DNA of 39,732 bases. Origin: an uncultured Bacteroidales bacterium. Lineage in GTDB: Bacteria > Bacteroidota > Bacteroidia > Bacteroidales > WCHB1-69. Positions 7,160 to 15,389 of the stretch are shown here, one piece after another. Each line of letters opens with the position of its first letter. The stretch's first letter is position 1. The notes under the pieces were generated by a model. It saw only the letters and a list, made by a program, of their open reading frames with translations. It had not been told where the DNA came from and did not search any database. Made by a program: the position numbers and the translations under genes. The stretch lies in the NCBI GenBank assembly GCA_946407715.1, contig CAMJPH010000011.1, positions 1 to 39,732 of the forward strand, read 5' to 3'.

Positions 7160-8440
7160 TCATAACCCCAATTCGAGGCACCAATTGTAAACAGGCTGTA
7201 TCTTTATCTGATGTCCGCCTTCCGCTACGGTGTCGCTTTCGTGGTCTGTGAGCAACAACAAATCGGTGCTTTTGGTTTGTTTAGCCGCAAGCAGAAGCCC
7301 GTTGATTTCTCGTTTCCGTGTTTTCTCCGCACTGATGTCATAAGAAACTTGTATCGCTTGAACAACCGTGTTCCCCTTGCAAATGACAAAATCACATTCG
7401 CCATAACGGTCGTTCAGATAATAGACATCCATGTCTTCCATTTTGCATTTCCTAAACAGATGTATCAAAACGATAGTCTCAAGCCGATGACCGAGGTTCT
7501 CGCCCGCAAAGGCGTTTTCGCGCTGGTCCATCATGGCTACATCAACGGCATAGACCTTTTCTTGCACTGCTCTCACCTTGCTTTTTGGGGAATATTTCCT
7601 CACCCCAATCAGCAGGTATGCCTGTTTCAAGTACCCCACGTAATTCTTGGCGGTGTGTTCCGATTTTATGTGAAAGGTGTTGGCAAGATCCGTTGAAACC
7701 ACCATTGTCGGTGAAACGTTAAGCAGATGGTGCGCCATATTTTCAAAAGCGGCTTTATAGGAAATCTTGTAACGTTGCTCAATATCGCGTTTCAAAATGT
7801 TGTCAACGAGTGTGTTGACGTAAGCTTTTTTGTCTTCGACAGAAAAAAGTTCAGGGAATCCCCCCTGTTTCATATATTCGTCGAAAGCTGCTCTTCGGAA
7901 CGCCTCCGCCTTGGTGGTCATACGTTCGGTATCAACCTGTTTCATTGTGCAGAACTCCTTGAAGGAGAACGGGTAAAGTGAAATCTCCTTGTTCCTTCCC
8001 GAAAGGTGTGTGGCCAATTCACCGCTCAACAGCTTGGCATTCGACCCTGTGATGACAACATGCATTTTTTTCCGAAGCATCCGGTTCACAAACAGGTGCC
8101 AGCCTTCCACATTTTGAATTTCGTCAAGAAAAAGGTAGTTGAAGTCCCCGTATATCTTATATAGAACCTCCAGCACATCGTTCAACTGAATAGCCGCGAG
8201 TCCGTACAGTCGTTCATCATCAAAATCGGCATACGCATATTTCACCCCTGCTCCTCGCAAGGCCTGGTAGCAAAGGGTTGACTTGCCGCTACGCCGTACG
8301 CCGATAACCACTTGGGCCTGTGAACTTTTGGTGTCAATAAGAACGACCTCTTTCCTTTGGCACAGTTCATCTTGGGCTTTCTCTTCCAATTCTTCTTGTT
8401 GGTCGGTAAGTATGAATTCCAGTGTTCTTTTGTCTATCAT
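7160..8440 (-). CDS. AAA_14 / DUF4143 family ATPase (copy 1)
   Basis: This 426-residue protein has an N-terminal P-loop ATPase domain with Walker A GVRRSGKST (47-55), Walker B YLFLDEIQN and a sensor segment VVITGSNAKLLS. LSGRNKEISLYPFSFKEFC follows, typical of the AAA_14 family. The C-terminal part is DUF4143-like and contains ECDFVICKGNTVVQAIQVSYD, which resembles a PD-(D/E)XK-like core. These ATPases occur in many copies in Bacteroidetes and archaea and their role is not settled. The 79-nt leader contains a stem-loop (8490-8497 with 8508-8515), and the promoter carries three direct repeats shared in plan with the second ATPase gene at 16252-17457. The family call is firm; no function is proposed. 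Confidence 0.9.
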   Translation of the reverse strand: MIDKRTLEFILTDQQEELEEKAQDELCQRKEVVLIDTKSSQAQVVIGVRRSGKSTLCYQALRGAGVKYAYADFDDERLYGLAAIQLNDVLEVLYKIYGDFNYLFLDEIQNVEGWHLFVNRMLRKKMHVVITGSNAKLLSGELATHLSGRNKEISLYPFSFKEFCTMKQVDTERMTTKAEAFRRAAFDEYMKQGGFPELFSVEDKKAYVNTLVDNILKRDIEQRYKISYKAAFENMAHHLLNVSPTMVVSTDLANTFHIKSEHTAKNYVGYLKQAYLLIGVRKYSPKSKVRAVQEKVYAVDVAMMDQRENAFAGENLGHRLETIVLIHLFRKCKMEDMDVYYLNDRYGECDFVICKGNTVVQAIQVSYDISAEKTRKREINGLLLAAKQTKSTDLLLLTDHESDTVAEGGHQIKIQPVYNWCLELGL

Positions 8441-8518
8441 ATCGACTGTTTTTTGTTTCTTCCAAGCAACTGATAACGCTTGTTCTTAACGTCATTTCCT
8501 CTAACCAAAATGACGGTG

Positions 8519-8526
8519 CAAAAATA
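8519..8526 (-). promoter_or_regulatory. ATPase copy 1 promoter -7 box
   Basis: The minus strand reads TATTTTTG, followed by CACCGTC. The same trailing bases follow the -7 box of ATPase copy 2. The nearest GCAGT core (8542-8546) is centred 18 bp upstream, where a -33 element would lie. Confidence 0.7.
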
Positions 8527-8538
8527 CTGTTTTTTTTC

Positions 8539-8620
8539 CAGACTGCGATATTTTACCATTTTTCACACCTGCAGACTGCGATATTTTGCTGTTTTCCCAC
8601 CATTCAGACTGCGATATTTT
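8539..8620 (-). repeat. Three 16-bp direct repeats at 33-bp spacing upstream of the ATPase gene
   Basis: CAGACTGCGATATTTT (plus-strand reading) occurs at 8539-8554, 8572-8587 and 8605-8620, with unrelated 17-bp spacers. The period is exactly 33 bp, close to three helical turns. The proximal copy occupies the -33 region of the leftward promoter. The copies are identical and the spacers are not, so this looks like a set of protein-binding sites. It is too small for a CRISPR array and no cas gene is nearby. Confidence 0.85.
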
Positions 8621-8651
8621 ACCATGCCGCTAATCCAGCGGGGCTGACTCG

Positions 8652-8760
8652 CCCATTAATTCTGTGCAATCCGCCAAGCAATACTTTGCTAAACAATTGA
8701 TAATCATAATTATATATTGTATATTTTTGACCCCAGATAAGAACGGGAAATAAAAGCGTC
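8652..8760. repeat. ~108-bp dispersed intergenic sequence, copy A
   Basis: This aligns with 17571-17678 at roughly 80% identity by hand count, with one gap. Both copies contain a small palindrome with changed but still pairing bases (AGCAA...TTGCT here, AGCAAC...GTTGCT in copy B). Both also have the conserved stretch CAATCCGCCAAGCAA and a T-rich promoter-like end. Each lies upstream of a DUF4143 ATPase promoter, in the same orientation. Confidence 0.8.
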
Positions 8761-8784
8761 ATTGCATGAAGCGCATAGCCCATT

Positions 8785-8802
8785 AAAATGGGTCAAAATG
8801 GG
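8785..8802. repeat. Dispersed AAATGGGTCAAAATGGG motif, copy 4
   Basis: The plus strand reads AAAATGGGTCAAAATGGG, the same motif as at 5004-5020 and 6556-6613. It is about 115 bp upstream of the membrane-protein start. Confidence 0.55.
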
Positions 8803-8916
8803 TTATGGTTTTTCGGTGGGAATGTTTTTATTTTGCAATGTGAAAATCCGAATAGGTTTCTCACATCGTTTATTGAAAAAACAAAAAAAAATCCGAATTT
8901 GAAAGCGACGAGTAAG

Positions 8917-9270
8917 ATGCTATATAACATTACAAACAAAAAAATGAGAGTGTTTTTATGGATCTGGAAAATGATAGGTCCTTTGGTAATGATTGCGGGT
9001 GCAATATACACCGCCTTTGTACTGTTAAATCCAGACTGGAGCGATGATGTTCCGTTGGAGACTAATACGACGTTTATTATTGGAGGAATATGCGCTCTTG
9101 TAGGTTTTATTCTCGGATTTACGGGCTGGGCGGAAGATGTTGCTCCTAGATTGTTCTGGATTAAAGGCAGAGTAGAACTTTTGGACAATCAAATAGGTTA
9201 TGCCATAACATTAGCAATACAATTCTTTTTCATTCCTGCTGCTATTGGGGCGATTATTATGCTTCTATGA
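8917..9270 (+). CDS. Small three-span membrane protein
   Basis: This 117-residue protein has three predicted membrane segments, at about 18-40, 54-72 and 92-116. A charged loop, AEDVAPRLFWIKGRVELLDNQ, lies between the second and third. No family is recognised. ATG 8917 is chosen because upstream codons in the same frame are low-complexity; ATG 8944 (MRVFLWIW) is an alternative. Two translated fragments elsewhere resemble its C-terminal part: 17874-17996 (DVPPKLFWTKSRVQLFDN) and 16119-16232 (a hydrophobic tail with IGYA). The gene starts the rightward series that continues 75 bp later with the TPM gene. Its function is unknown, and the neighbourhood suggests an envelope role. Confidence 0.75.
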   Translation: MLYNITNKKMRVFLWIWKMIGPLVMIAGAIYTAFVLLNPDWSDDVPLETNTTFIIGGICALVGFILGFTGWAEDVAPRLFWIKGRVELLDNQIGYAITLAIQFFFIPAAIGAIIMLL

Positions 9271-9345
9271 ACCTGCTTAATATGTAAAAACAGTACCGAA
9301 AAGGAATTAATTGTCGAATGATTTTCCTGAAAAACAATACCATAA

Positions 9346-10476
9346 ATGAAATACATTAGATATATTTGTAACCTACTGTTGTTCGCTGTCATTCTGATGG
9401 CCAGCAACACAGTTTGTGCAGCCAGTCTGCCACAAATGAAGGATAAATACGTGACCGATGCTGCTGGCATCCTGTCTAAATCCGAACTGAAACAGTTGCG
9501 TGAGGATGTTAAGGCCATGTGCGATTATTATTCCACGCAAATTGCTGTAGCTATAGTATCCACCTTTGGGGATTATTCTATTGACGAGTATGCTGCTGAA
9601 CTAAGCGACAAATGGAACGTCGCCCAAGAAGATGGTATGCTTATTTTGGTGAAGCCCAAATCGGAGAGGGAAAGGGGAGAGGTCATGCTGCTCGCCAGTC
9701 CCGACTTGCAAGATGTCTTCCCAAACTCGGTGTGCGAGGAAATAGTGCAAGAGAACATGATTCCTCATTTCAAAGAGAATGATTATTTTGGTGGTATTGA
9801 AGCCGTTTTGGAATATATGAACAACATGTCCGAGGAAAGCGAATCCTCAAACTATACGCTATCTCATTCTGATAACTATGACAAGCATGAAGGGGAACAT
9901 AACAACGGGAACGGAACATCAGTCTTTAGAGTAATCTTTGAAGGTTTATTGGCACTTATCCTCATAGCTGTTGTAATGCTTCTGATCGGAGTTGTCGTAA
10001 AGTTTGCTGTATTGAAATTAAAAGGTCTGAACAAGAAATCGGTTCCTTATCGTAGCAGCATACACAAACATCCCACCATTTCCAAAAATGTTGTCCATAA
10101 GCCAGAAACAATTTTTGATTATGAAATTGAAGAAGAAAATGATGACGATGATGATGATGACGATGATTCATATAATTATTCGGATTATCAATATCGGAAA
10201 CGGAATATTAGAGATATGGATGATTTTCAAGACGAGGTAAGCAGAACCGATGAGGGTGTTTTCCTGAAAAAAGCCGTTGTTGGCGCTTTAATCGCAGGTG
10301 GTAGTATGTTTGCACTCAAAAACAAGGATAAAGTTGCGGACACGGTAAAGTCGGTGTTTGGAGGAGGCAAAAGGAAAAGTGGTAGGCCAAGACTGGGTGG
10401 CAAAGGTGGCAAACCGAGACTCGGAGGAGGCAACAAGCCGAAACGAGGTGGCAGTTCCGCTTCAGGCAGTTGGTAA
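9346..10476 (+). CDS. TPM-domain membrane protein (YgcG/Psb32 type)
   Basis: This 376-residue protein starts with a signal peptide (about 1-26, ending VCAA). A TPM domain follows (about 28-165: YVTDAAGILSKSELKQL, TQIAVAIVSTF, DGMLILVKP). A membrane segment lies at about 196-223 and an aspartate-rich stretch at about 263-285. A second hydrophobic segment (about 307-325) precedes a glycine/basic C-terminus ending GGSSASGSW. That tail resembles the GASGSW end of many TPM proteins. TPM domains are linked to photosystem II repair in plants and to envelope functions in bacteria; some have phosphatase activity. It is followed at 59 bp by a TerB-like gene and appears to be the first large gene of the train running to 16069. 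Its exact role is unknown. Confidence 0.85.
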   Translation: MKYIRYICNLLLFAVILMASNTVCAASLPQMKDKYVTDAAGILSKSELKQLREDVKAMCDYYSTQIAVAIVSTFGDYSIDEYAAELSDKWNVAQEDGMLILVKPKSERERGEVMLLASPDLQDVFPNSVCEEIVQENMIPHFKENDYFGGIEAVLEYMNNMSEESESSNYTLSHSDNYDKHEGEHNNGNGTSVFRVIFEGLLALILIAVVMLLIGVVVKFAVLKLKGLNKKSVPYRSSIHKHPTISKNVVHKPETIFDYEIEEENDDDDDDDDDSYNYSDYQYRKRNIRDMDDFQDEVSRTDEGVFLKKAVVGALIAGGSMFALKNKDKVADTVKSVFGGGKRKSGRPRLGGKGGKPRLGGGNKPKRGGSSASGSW

Positions 10477-10535
10477 TTCCCGATAATAAATTTTAAAGAA
10501 CGAGAATGTTTAATTTACTTTGAAATAATGTTATT

Positions 10536-11192
10536 ATGTTTAATCTTTTAGACAAAACCAAACAGACTCTTCCTGTGAAAGTTAATAATAAAGAGGAGAA
10601 TCTTGATTCAATAATCTCAGACCCTGCATTGTTGGAACAAGATCAGCAGCAATTACAAGATTTAGTAAGAACAGCCGCTGAGGACGGTGAGATTACCAAG
10701 GCGGAATATGAGGAACTCTGCAAATTGACAGTGAAGCTTGGGGTCAGTAATTATGATCTTAACGAAATGATTCGGATGGAATACAAGAAAAATCTGATAG
10801 CCAAGGTGAAACTTTTTGTGGAAGATGATGGGGAGATTGACGGCAAGGAAATGAAAGCACTTTTGTATCGGTCGCAAAAAGCGGGAGTTGGCAAAGAAGA
10901 ACTTAACTCTTACATTAATGAAGCATTGGCCAATTATAATATAGAACGTAAGAAGAATCTTCGGGAAAAACTTCATAAAATAGGTATTTCTGTTGCTGTA
11001 GCCGCAGTAGGAGTGGCAGCCGCATACGTGGGTTTGAAGGTACAGGATAACAAGACAAAATATGCGGCCGCACAACAAGGCAATCTAAAAGTCAACCTTG
11101 ATACTATAAGACGTATCAATGAGAATGTTAAGAATACAACGATCACGCATGCTTCACAAGGCAAGAGTATGTTTGATGCATCGTTAGAATAA
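10536..11192 (+). CDS. TerB-like helical protein with C-terminal membrane segment
   Basis: This 218-residue protein has two related helical blocks, EDGEITKAEYEEL...LGVSNYDLNEMI and DDGEIDGKEMKAL...AGVGKEELNSYI. They look like the paired acidic helices of TerB/DjlA-type domains. A hydrophobic alanine/valine-rich segment at about 148-169 (ISVAVAAVGVAAAYVG) could anchor it in a membrane. No signal peptide is seen. TerB-type domains are often found with stress, phage-defence and membrane-linked gene clusters. The gene is 22 nt before the next ORF, consistent with one operon. The TerB resemblance is by pattern only and the metal-binding ability is not shown. Confidence 0.65.
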   Translation: MFNLLDKTKQTLPVKVNNKEENLDSIISDPALLEQDQQQLQDLVRTAAEDGEITKAEYEELCKLTVKLGVSNYDLNEMIRMEYKKNLIAKVKLFVEDDGEIDGKEMKALLYRSQKAGVGKEELNSYINEALANYNIERKKNLREKLHKIGISVAVAAVGVAAAYVGLKVQDNKTKYAAAQQGNLKVNLDTIRRINENVKNTTITHASQGKSMFDASLE

Positions 11193-11214
11193 GAATATTA
11201 ATTAATAAAAAGTT

Positions 11215-13128
11215 ATGGCAAAACTTTTTGACAAAATTAAAGAAAAAGGACAGGAAATAGCCCAGGTGGCAAAGGAAAAGGGACTGTCAATCGCACAAAC
11301 GGCCAAAGAAAAACACGACGCTGTATTCCGTTCCTCAAAAGAAATCTCTGGAGACATTTTGTTAATACCTTGCATTGCAGAACAAATCATGAAGGAATTC
11401 AGAGAGGATGGTTACGATGCAGATTGCATTCAAGATGGAGACCATTATGACATTTCCCTATCTAATGGTGGGCTTGTTAAATCCGCAGTAGGGTTGAAAA
11501 CCGCATTGAAAATCAATTTATATCCTCAAGAAGGGAAAATCCATATTGATGCAGGCGTTGGCATATTCGGGCAACAAGCTATTCCTTCGGCAATATCAGC
11601 TTTAGTTGCTTGGCCTGTAGTTGCAACGCAAATTTGGGGAATTGTTAAACAATCGAAACTGGACGACAGGGCCGTGTCCATTGCAGAAAAAGTGGTTGCG
11701 ACCGACAAAATCGTCACTTTATCAGACGGCACAAAAATTCCTAAAAGCCAAGTCCCTCTCAACTGGACTTATGTTGACGAAAATGGTAATGAAGTCCGGA
11801 AAGTGATGGAGCTCGTGGAGAAGCCAAAGGAGGAGGACAACAAATTGATCAACAAAATCGGCGAATTTGCAGAGACGGCCACGGATAAAGTGACTGATGT
11901 GGCACAGAAAACATGGGAAGGCACAAAAGATGCAGCATCTATAGCGGGTGAATGGACCAAGCAGACGGCTCAAAATGCTATCCAAAAAGGACGGCAAGCC
12001 TATTTTTCAATCTCGGACAAAATGGTTGATTCTGTACAAGTTGTCGGGGACAAACTTGTAGAATTGAAAGAACCCGAATGTCGGGTTGCACTTTGGCAAC
12101 AAACTGTGGACAAATCTATTGAATTAGCTAAGAAAATGGGAGATCCGCAAATATATGTCAAAGGTATGAAAGTCATGACAGGCATACAAGCCGTTCAAGA
12201 CAGGAAAAATTCCATCCAAACCAAGGAAGAAGCGGAGAAACTATTGAAGGAGGTGGAATCCACTAATGAGGCCGTACGTGACGATATAAACGAAACACTT
12301 GAAAATTTTGGTAAAATAAGATTGAAAGCGTTGCATAACACCATAGGCCAATTTATGGAATATCTTGAACGACTTAACCAAAAATCCAAGACCAAAGAAT
12401 ATGAGTTTCTGACAGAGATAGATATTAAGTCGGAAGAAATTGCTGAAATAAAGCAGATAGACATGAAAGCATCAGATGTGGCCAAAGTACTGGCTGTAGG
12501 TGGTGGTTTTGGTGCTATCGGATTAGTAGGAACGCCGAATGTTGTAACCCATGTGGTGGCTTCTGTTGCAAAGGCGGGAACAGACCGTGCGAAAAAAAAA
12601 CTTCATGGTGCAGCCCTGAAGAGATTTGTGTTAGCAAGGCTAGGAGGCGGCACAATTGCACATGGCGGTGGTGGAATAGTGGCTGGGGAGTTCGTGATGT
12701 CAGCTATCACCGCAACAGCCACAATTGGTATGGCATGGGTGACTATAAGCACATTGGCATCCGCCTTTTACGCACGTAAGTACACTGAAGCTACAGAATA
12801 CCTTGCTGAAGTGAAAGAGTGGGTGGCACAGACGGAGGCCAGCTGGACCGTTATGGCCGGGATAAAGCATCGTGTACTTGAATTGCAAAGCTTGACTACT
12901 GATCTGGAAAGTCGTACTATCGAGCAACTGCACAAGTTGGATCCTTATATTGACAACTTTGACAACAAAGACATGGACTTGGTTGGCCTCTTCCAACAAG
13001 CTGCCATTATGGTGAAATCCATGAGTGAATTGGCCCAAGTGTCTGTCTTGGACGATGACGGCAATCTTAATGAACAGGCCAATATTATTGCTGCAAAAAC
13101 AGAGAAAATTCTTAATACATCATTGTGA
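11215..13128 (+). CDS. Large helical protein with glycine-rich hydrophobic hairpin
   Basis: I do not recognise a named family for this 637-residue protein. It opens with an amphipathic repeat-like region (KEKGQEIAQVAKEKGLSIAQTAKEK). It has a hydrophobic patch at about 122-144 and an apolipoprotein-like helical region at about 215-270, followed by long helices at about 310-420. A hydrophobic stretch lies at about 419-455. A striking hairpin at about 470-515 is built on ARLGGGTIAHGGGGIVAGE and a run of alanine/threonine/isoleucine residues. This layout, long amphipathic helices with a buried hydrophobic hairpin, recalls alpha-helical pore-forming or membrane-remodelling proteins. There is no signal peptide. 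It overlaps or abuts the next gene. The membrane-insertion role is inference. Confidence 0.7.
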   Translation: MAKLFDKIKEKGQEIAQVAKEKGLSIAQTAKEKHDAVFRSSKEISGDILLIPCIAEQIMKEFREDGYDADCIQDGDHYDISLSNGGLVKSAVGLKTALKINLYPQEGKIHIDAGVGIFGQQAIPSAISALVAWPVVATQIWGIVKQSKLDDRAVSIAEKVVATDKIVTLSDGTKIPKSQVPLNWTYVDENGNEVRKVMELVEKPKEEDNKLINKIGEFAETATDKVTDVAQKTWEGTKDAASIAGEWTKQTAQNAIQKGRQAYFSISDKMVDSVQVVGDKLVELKEPECRVALWQQTVDKSIELAKKMGDPQIYVKGMKVMTGIQAVQDRKNSIQTKEEAEKLLKEVESTNEAVRDDINETLENFGKIRLKALHNTIGQFMEYLERLNQKSKTKEYEFLTEIDIKSEEIAEIKQIDMKASDVAKVLAVGGGFGAIGLVGTPNVVTHVVASVAKAGTDRAKKKLHGAALKRFVLARLGGGTIAHGGGGIVAGEFVMSAITATATIGMAWVTISTLASAFYARKYTEATEYLAEVKEWVAQTEASWTVMAGIKHRVLELQSLTTDLESRTIEQLHKLDPYIDNFDNKDMDLVGLFQQAAIMVKSMSELAQVSVLDDDGNLNEQANIIAAKTEKILNTSL

Positions 13129-13130
13129 AT

Positions 13131-13892
13131 ATGAAAAAGAAATCTAAAAAAATAAGACTTGACAACGTAATGAATACGGTCAAGAAAGGAAAAGATTTTT
13201 GGGACACACACGGCGCGGAACTCACTGAAGCGGTAAAAGAGGTAATCCCGAAAAAGGGGAAGAAGGTATCCGCAGGCAAACTCCTCAATGTTGCCAGAGT
13301 AGGAATTGGAACATTCACGGACGGGAAAGAAGTTGTGTCGGAAGCAGCAGGATTGTTTTCCGCACCCAAAGAAGACTCCTTGGCAACAAAAGAGATGCTT
13401 GTTGAAGAACCCGAATGTCTTCCTGATACAGAAATGAATATTGCCCCGATGAAGGAAGATACTTTTTTCGAGGACAAACTTGGTAGTCTGATGGACACGG
13501 TGAAGAACACAAATCCCACAAATCCACAGGAGGTCATGGCAGCCATTGTGGCACTTACGCAGGTCTCTAATGAAACCATCCAATATGTGGCGGAGCAAGA
13601 GACCAAACGGGAGGAAATCCGCGCCCAACGGGATGTGGCTATTGCGCAAATCCATGCGATGAGTGACAATATCAAACTCTATCTCGAAAAAACATTCGAC
13701 GAACGGAGTGCTGTTTTCGCCAAGCAATTTGAATGTGTGGACGCTGCCTTGCGTGATGGAAACACCGAAATGCTTGCCCTAACACTCAATAATATCAACT
13801 CTCTCGCAGCCTCCAGCCCTTTTAAGAACCTTGCCGACATCAATCAAGTGCAGCAGGCATTGGGCAGTGAAGATACGGAATGGGATATATAA
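13131..13892 (+). CDS. Coiled-coil protein of unknown function
   Basis: This is a 253-residue protein. The N-terminus is very basic (MKKKSKKIR). The middle is low-complexity, and a C-terminal helical block (about 165-250) reads ETKREEIRAQRDVAIAQI, then YLEKTFDERSAVFAKQFE, then SLAASSPFKNLADI. That C-terminal pattern is seen in bacterial proteins from stress and defence-linked clusters, but I cannot name the family. ATG 13131 is 2 nt after the previous stop. GTG 13125 is in frame and overlaps that stop, but ATG is preferred. Directly after the stop codon the same frame stays open for 67 codons (see 13926-14093). It may act with the upstream helical protein. Confidence 0.68.
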   Translation: MKKKSKKIRLDNVMNTVKKGKDFWDTHGAELTEAVKEVIPKKGKKVSAGKLLNVARVGIGTFTDGKEVVSEAAGLFSAPKEDSLATKEMLVEEPECLPDTEMNIAPMKEDTFFEDKLGSLMDTVKNTNPTNPQEVMAAIVALTQVSNETIQYVAEQETKREEIRAQRDVAIAQIHAMSDNIKLYLEKTFDERSAVFAKQFECVDAALRDGNTEMLALTLNNINSLAASSPFKNLADINQVQQALGSEDTEWDI

Positions 13893-13925
13893 AAGCAATT
13901 CAACCAACGGTTGGTTGCCCTGACG

Positions 13926-14093
13926 ATGGAAACTCTTCGGGAGATGTCCGTACTGCTGGCAATCTGCCAAGCACTCGGCGCGGACCTCTCTAGAATGGTT
14001 CGCACTATCGACATCTTCGCGCAAAATGACCGCGACTTGAAAATTGAAGGAAGCGATACCGATTTTACGGAAGAATTTATGGATGAAGAATAA
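13926..14093 (+). CDS. Small acidic ORF, possible separate protein or severed C-terminus
   Basis: From ATG 13926 this encodes 55 residues: METLREMSVLLAICQALGAD, then SRMVRTIDIFAQ and an acidic tail ending TEEFMDEE. The frame is the same as the upstream gene and stays open back to that gene's TAA at 13890-13892, reading KQFNQRLVALT before the Met. So it may be an independent small gene, or the former C-terminus of the 253-residue protein cut off by a stop mutation. Sequence character alone does not decide. It lies 30 bp before the candidate peptide precursor. Confidence 0.45.
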   Translation: METLREMSVLLAICQALGADLSRMVRTIDIFAQNDRDLKIEGSDTDFTEEFMDEE

Positions 14094-14123
14094 TAATTGT
14101 CTAACCTGTTAATAATCAGAATT

Positions 14124-14378
14124 ATGCAAACATTTAACCAATCCAATCAAAGCAATGTTATGCCGTTGTTAATGAATTTCACCACCCCGAGTCCTATACA
14201 AGAGATTAAAGAATCTCAATACTCATATAATAATGAAGCACAAATTTCATACGAAATGAGGACGGTAGGAACCTACTCCTTGAAATCGTCATCTACAAGA
14301 AAAAAGACATTGTCAGGGGGAATTGCCCAATATTCAGATCGTAAAAACGCTGTGGATGACACAAAATCAGTGAGATAG
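14124..14378 (+). CDS. Candidate graspetide precursor peptide
   Basis: This 84-residue peptide is encoded 6 nt upstream of an MvdD-type ATP-grasp ligase, the normal place for a graspetide (omega-ester/amide-linked RiPP) precursor. The N-terminal part (about 1-50) is Asn/Gln-rich and then reads PIQEIKESQYSYNNEAQ, a plausible leader. The C-terminal part holds many possible donors and acceptors: Thr/Ser/Lys in TYSLKSSSTRKKTLSGG and Asp in QYSDRKNAVDDTKSVR. ATG 14124 is preferred; an earlier TTG at 14097 is unlikely. It lacks the PFFARFL leader motif of microviridins, so it would belong to another group. No protease or dedicated exporter gene is adjacent. Precursor status rests on context and composition. 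Confidence 0.65.
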   Translation: MQTFNQSNQSNVMPLLMNFTTPSPIQEIKESQYSYNNEAQISYEMRTVGTYSLKSSSTRKKTLSGGIAQYSDRKNAVDDTKSVR

Positions 14379-14384
14379 TTTGGT

Positions 14385-15389
14385 ATGATCTTTGTCTTTT
14401 CATGTAAAGAGGACTCGCATCCCACCCACGTGATACAGTATCTGAATGCGTGGGGTGTTCCTGTTTTCAGACTTAATACTGAATGTTTGCTTACAGACTA
14501 TCGTTTTTCATGGTGGGCAAATGAGCAGGAGTGTGATTTTCATATCCGAAATATCAGAAACGGATTGGAACTGTTTGGCCATCAAATTACGGCAATTTGG
14601 GACCGCAGACCCGAAATTCCCAAAGAACTACCTATCACAAATGCAGTCGAAGGCATCAACAAATTCAATTTAGATGAAGCTCATGGTTTCTTGAGCTTCA
14701 TCCGTTACTATCTGAAGGATGTGTATTCTATAGGTAGTATTGTGGAGGACAGACCTGCTGCCTCAAGAATGTTGCAGCTTTCCGTTGCACGAACGTTGGG
14801 AATGTCCATTCCGGATACATGTTTTTCAAATGAAAAAAAGCCTGTCTGTGCTTTAGCGAAAAGATATAAAACATTGTATCTCAAGCAAATTGGCAATGAA
14901 AGTGTCTTTGTTGGTGATGAATACGAGTACGTGTTTTATTCTCAAAAAGTAGAAAGCGAAGATTTGCTTTTGCAGCCCGACGAATCATTTACACAAACTG
15001 CCAGTTTCATCCAAAATTACGTTGAGAAGACCTACGAGCTACGTATTACGGTCATCAACCAGGATATCATCGCCTGTAAAATAGATTCGCAAGCGCAAGA
15101 CGATGACAAAGGTAAAATAGACTGGAGGCAAGGCTATGACTATAACCTCAAACATGAAATTGTGGAAATTCCAGAAAGGATTCGACAATTTTGCTTGGCC
15201 TTCTTGGAAAAGATGAAGCTGCATTTCGGATGTTTCGACTTTATCGTGACACCCAAAGGAGAATATGTGTTCCTCGAATGCAACCCAAATGGTCAGTGGC
15301 TTTGGATTGAGTTAGAAACGGGATATGACATCTCGAAAGTGTTGGCAGAAAATTTATGCAAATACGAAACAAAACGATTAATATTATGA
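14385..15389 (+). CDS. MvdD-type ATP-grasp ribosomal peptide maturase (graspetide ligase)
   Basis: This 334-residue protein has the layout of MvdC/MvdD/GwsG-type ATP-grasp ligases. These use ATP to form ester or amide crosslinks between Ser/Thr/Lys and Asp/Glu side chains of a precursor peptide. Visible blocks are WDRRPEIP, RPAASRMLQLSVARTLGMSIPDT, LYLKQIG, then EKTYELRITVINQDIIACKI with DSQ and DWRQGYDYN. The metal/ATP-binding end reads FGCFDFIVTPKGEYVFLECN, then PNGQWLWIELETGYDI, near-diagnostic for the family. It lies 6 nt after the candidate precursor, and its stop overlaps the next start (ATGA). Grasp-with-spasm clusters also carry a radical SAM partner; none is present here. The family call is strong; the product is unknown. 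Confidence 0.9.
   Translation: MIFVFSCKEDSHPTHVIQYLNAWGVPVFRLNTECLLTDYRFSWWANEQECDFHIRNIRNGLELFGHQITAIWDRRPEIPKELPITNAVEGINKFNLDEAHGFLSFIRYYLKDVYSIGSIVEDRPAASRMLQLSVARTLGMSIPDTCFSNEKKPVCALAKRYKTLYLKQIGNESVFVGDEYEYVFYSQKVESEDLLLQPDESFTQTASFIQNYVEKTYELRITVINQDIIACKIDSQAQDDDKGKIDWRQGYDYNLKHEIVEIPERIRQFCLAFLEKMKLHFGCFDFIVTPKGEYVFLECNPNGQWLWIELETGYDISKVLAENLCKYETKRLIL

Larger units (their letters stand above)
8441..8916. other. Divergent regulatory gap between ATPase copy 1 and the membrane-protein gene
   Basis: This 476-bp gap holds the ATPase leader hairpin, its -7 box (8519-8526), three 33-bp-spaced repeats (8539-8620), one copy of the ~108-bp dispersed sequence (8652-8760) and an AAAATGGGTCAAAATGGG motif (8785-8802). 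A frame is open from 8788, but its first 43 codons look non-coding. Confidence 0.65.

Noticed and set aside
8539..8620. CRISPR-like array of 16-bp repeats with 17-bp spacers
   Set aside because: There are only three units, both repeats and spacers are too short, there is no cas gene, and the units coincide with a promoter -33 region. Operator sites explain them better.
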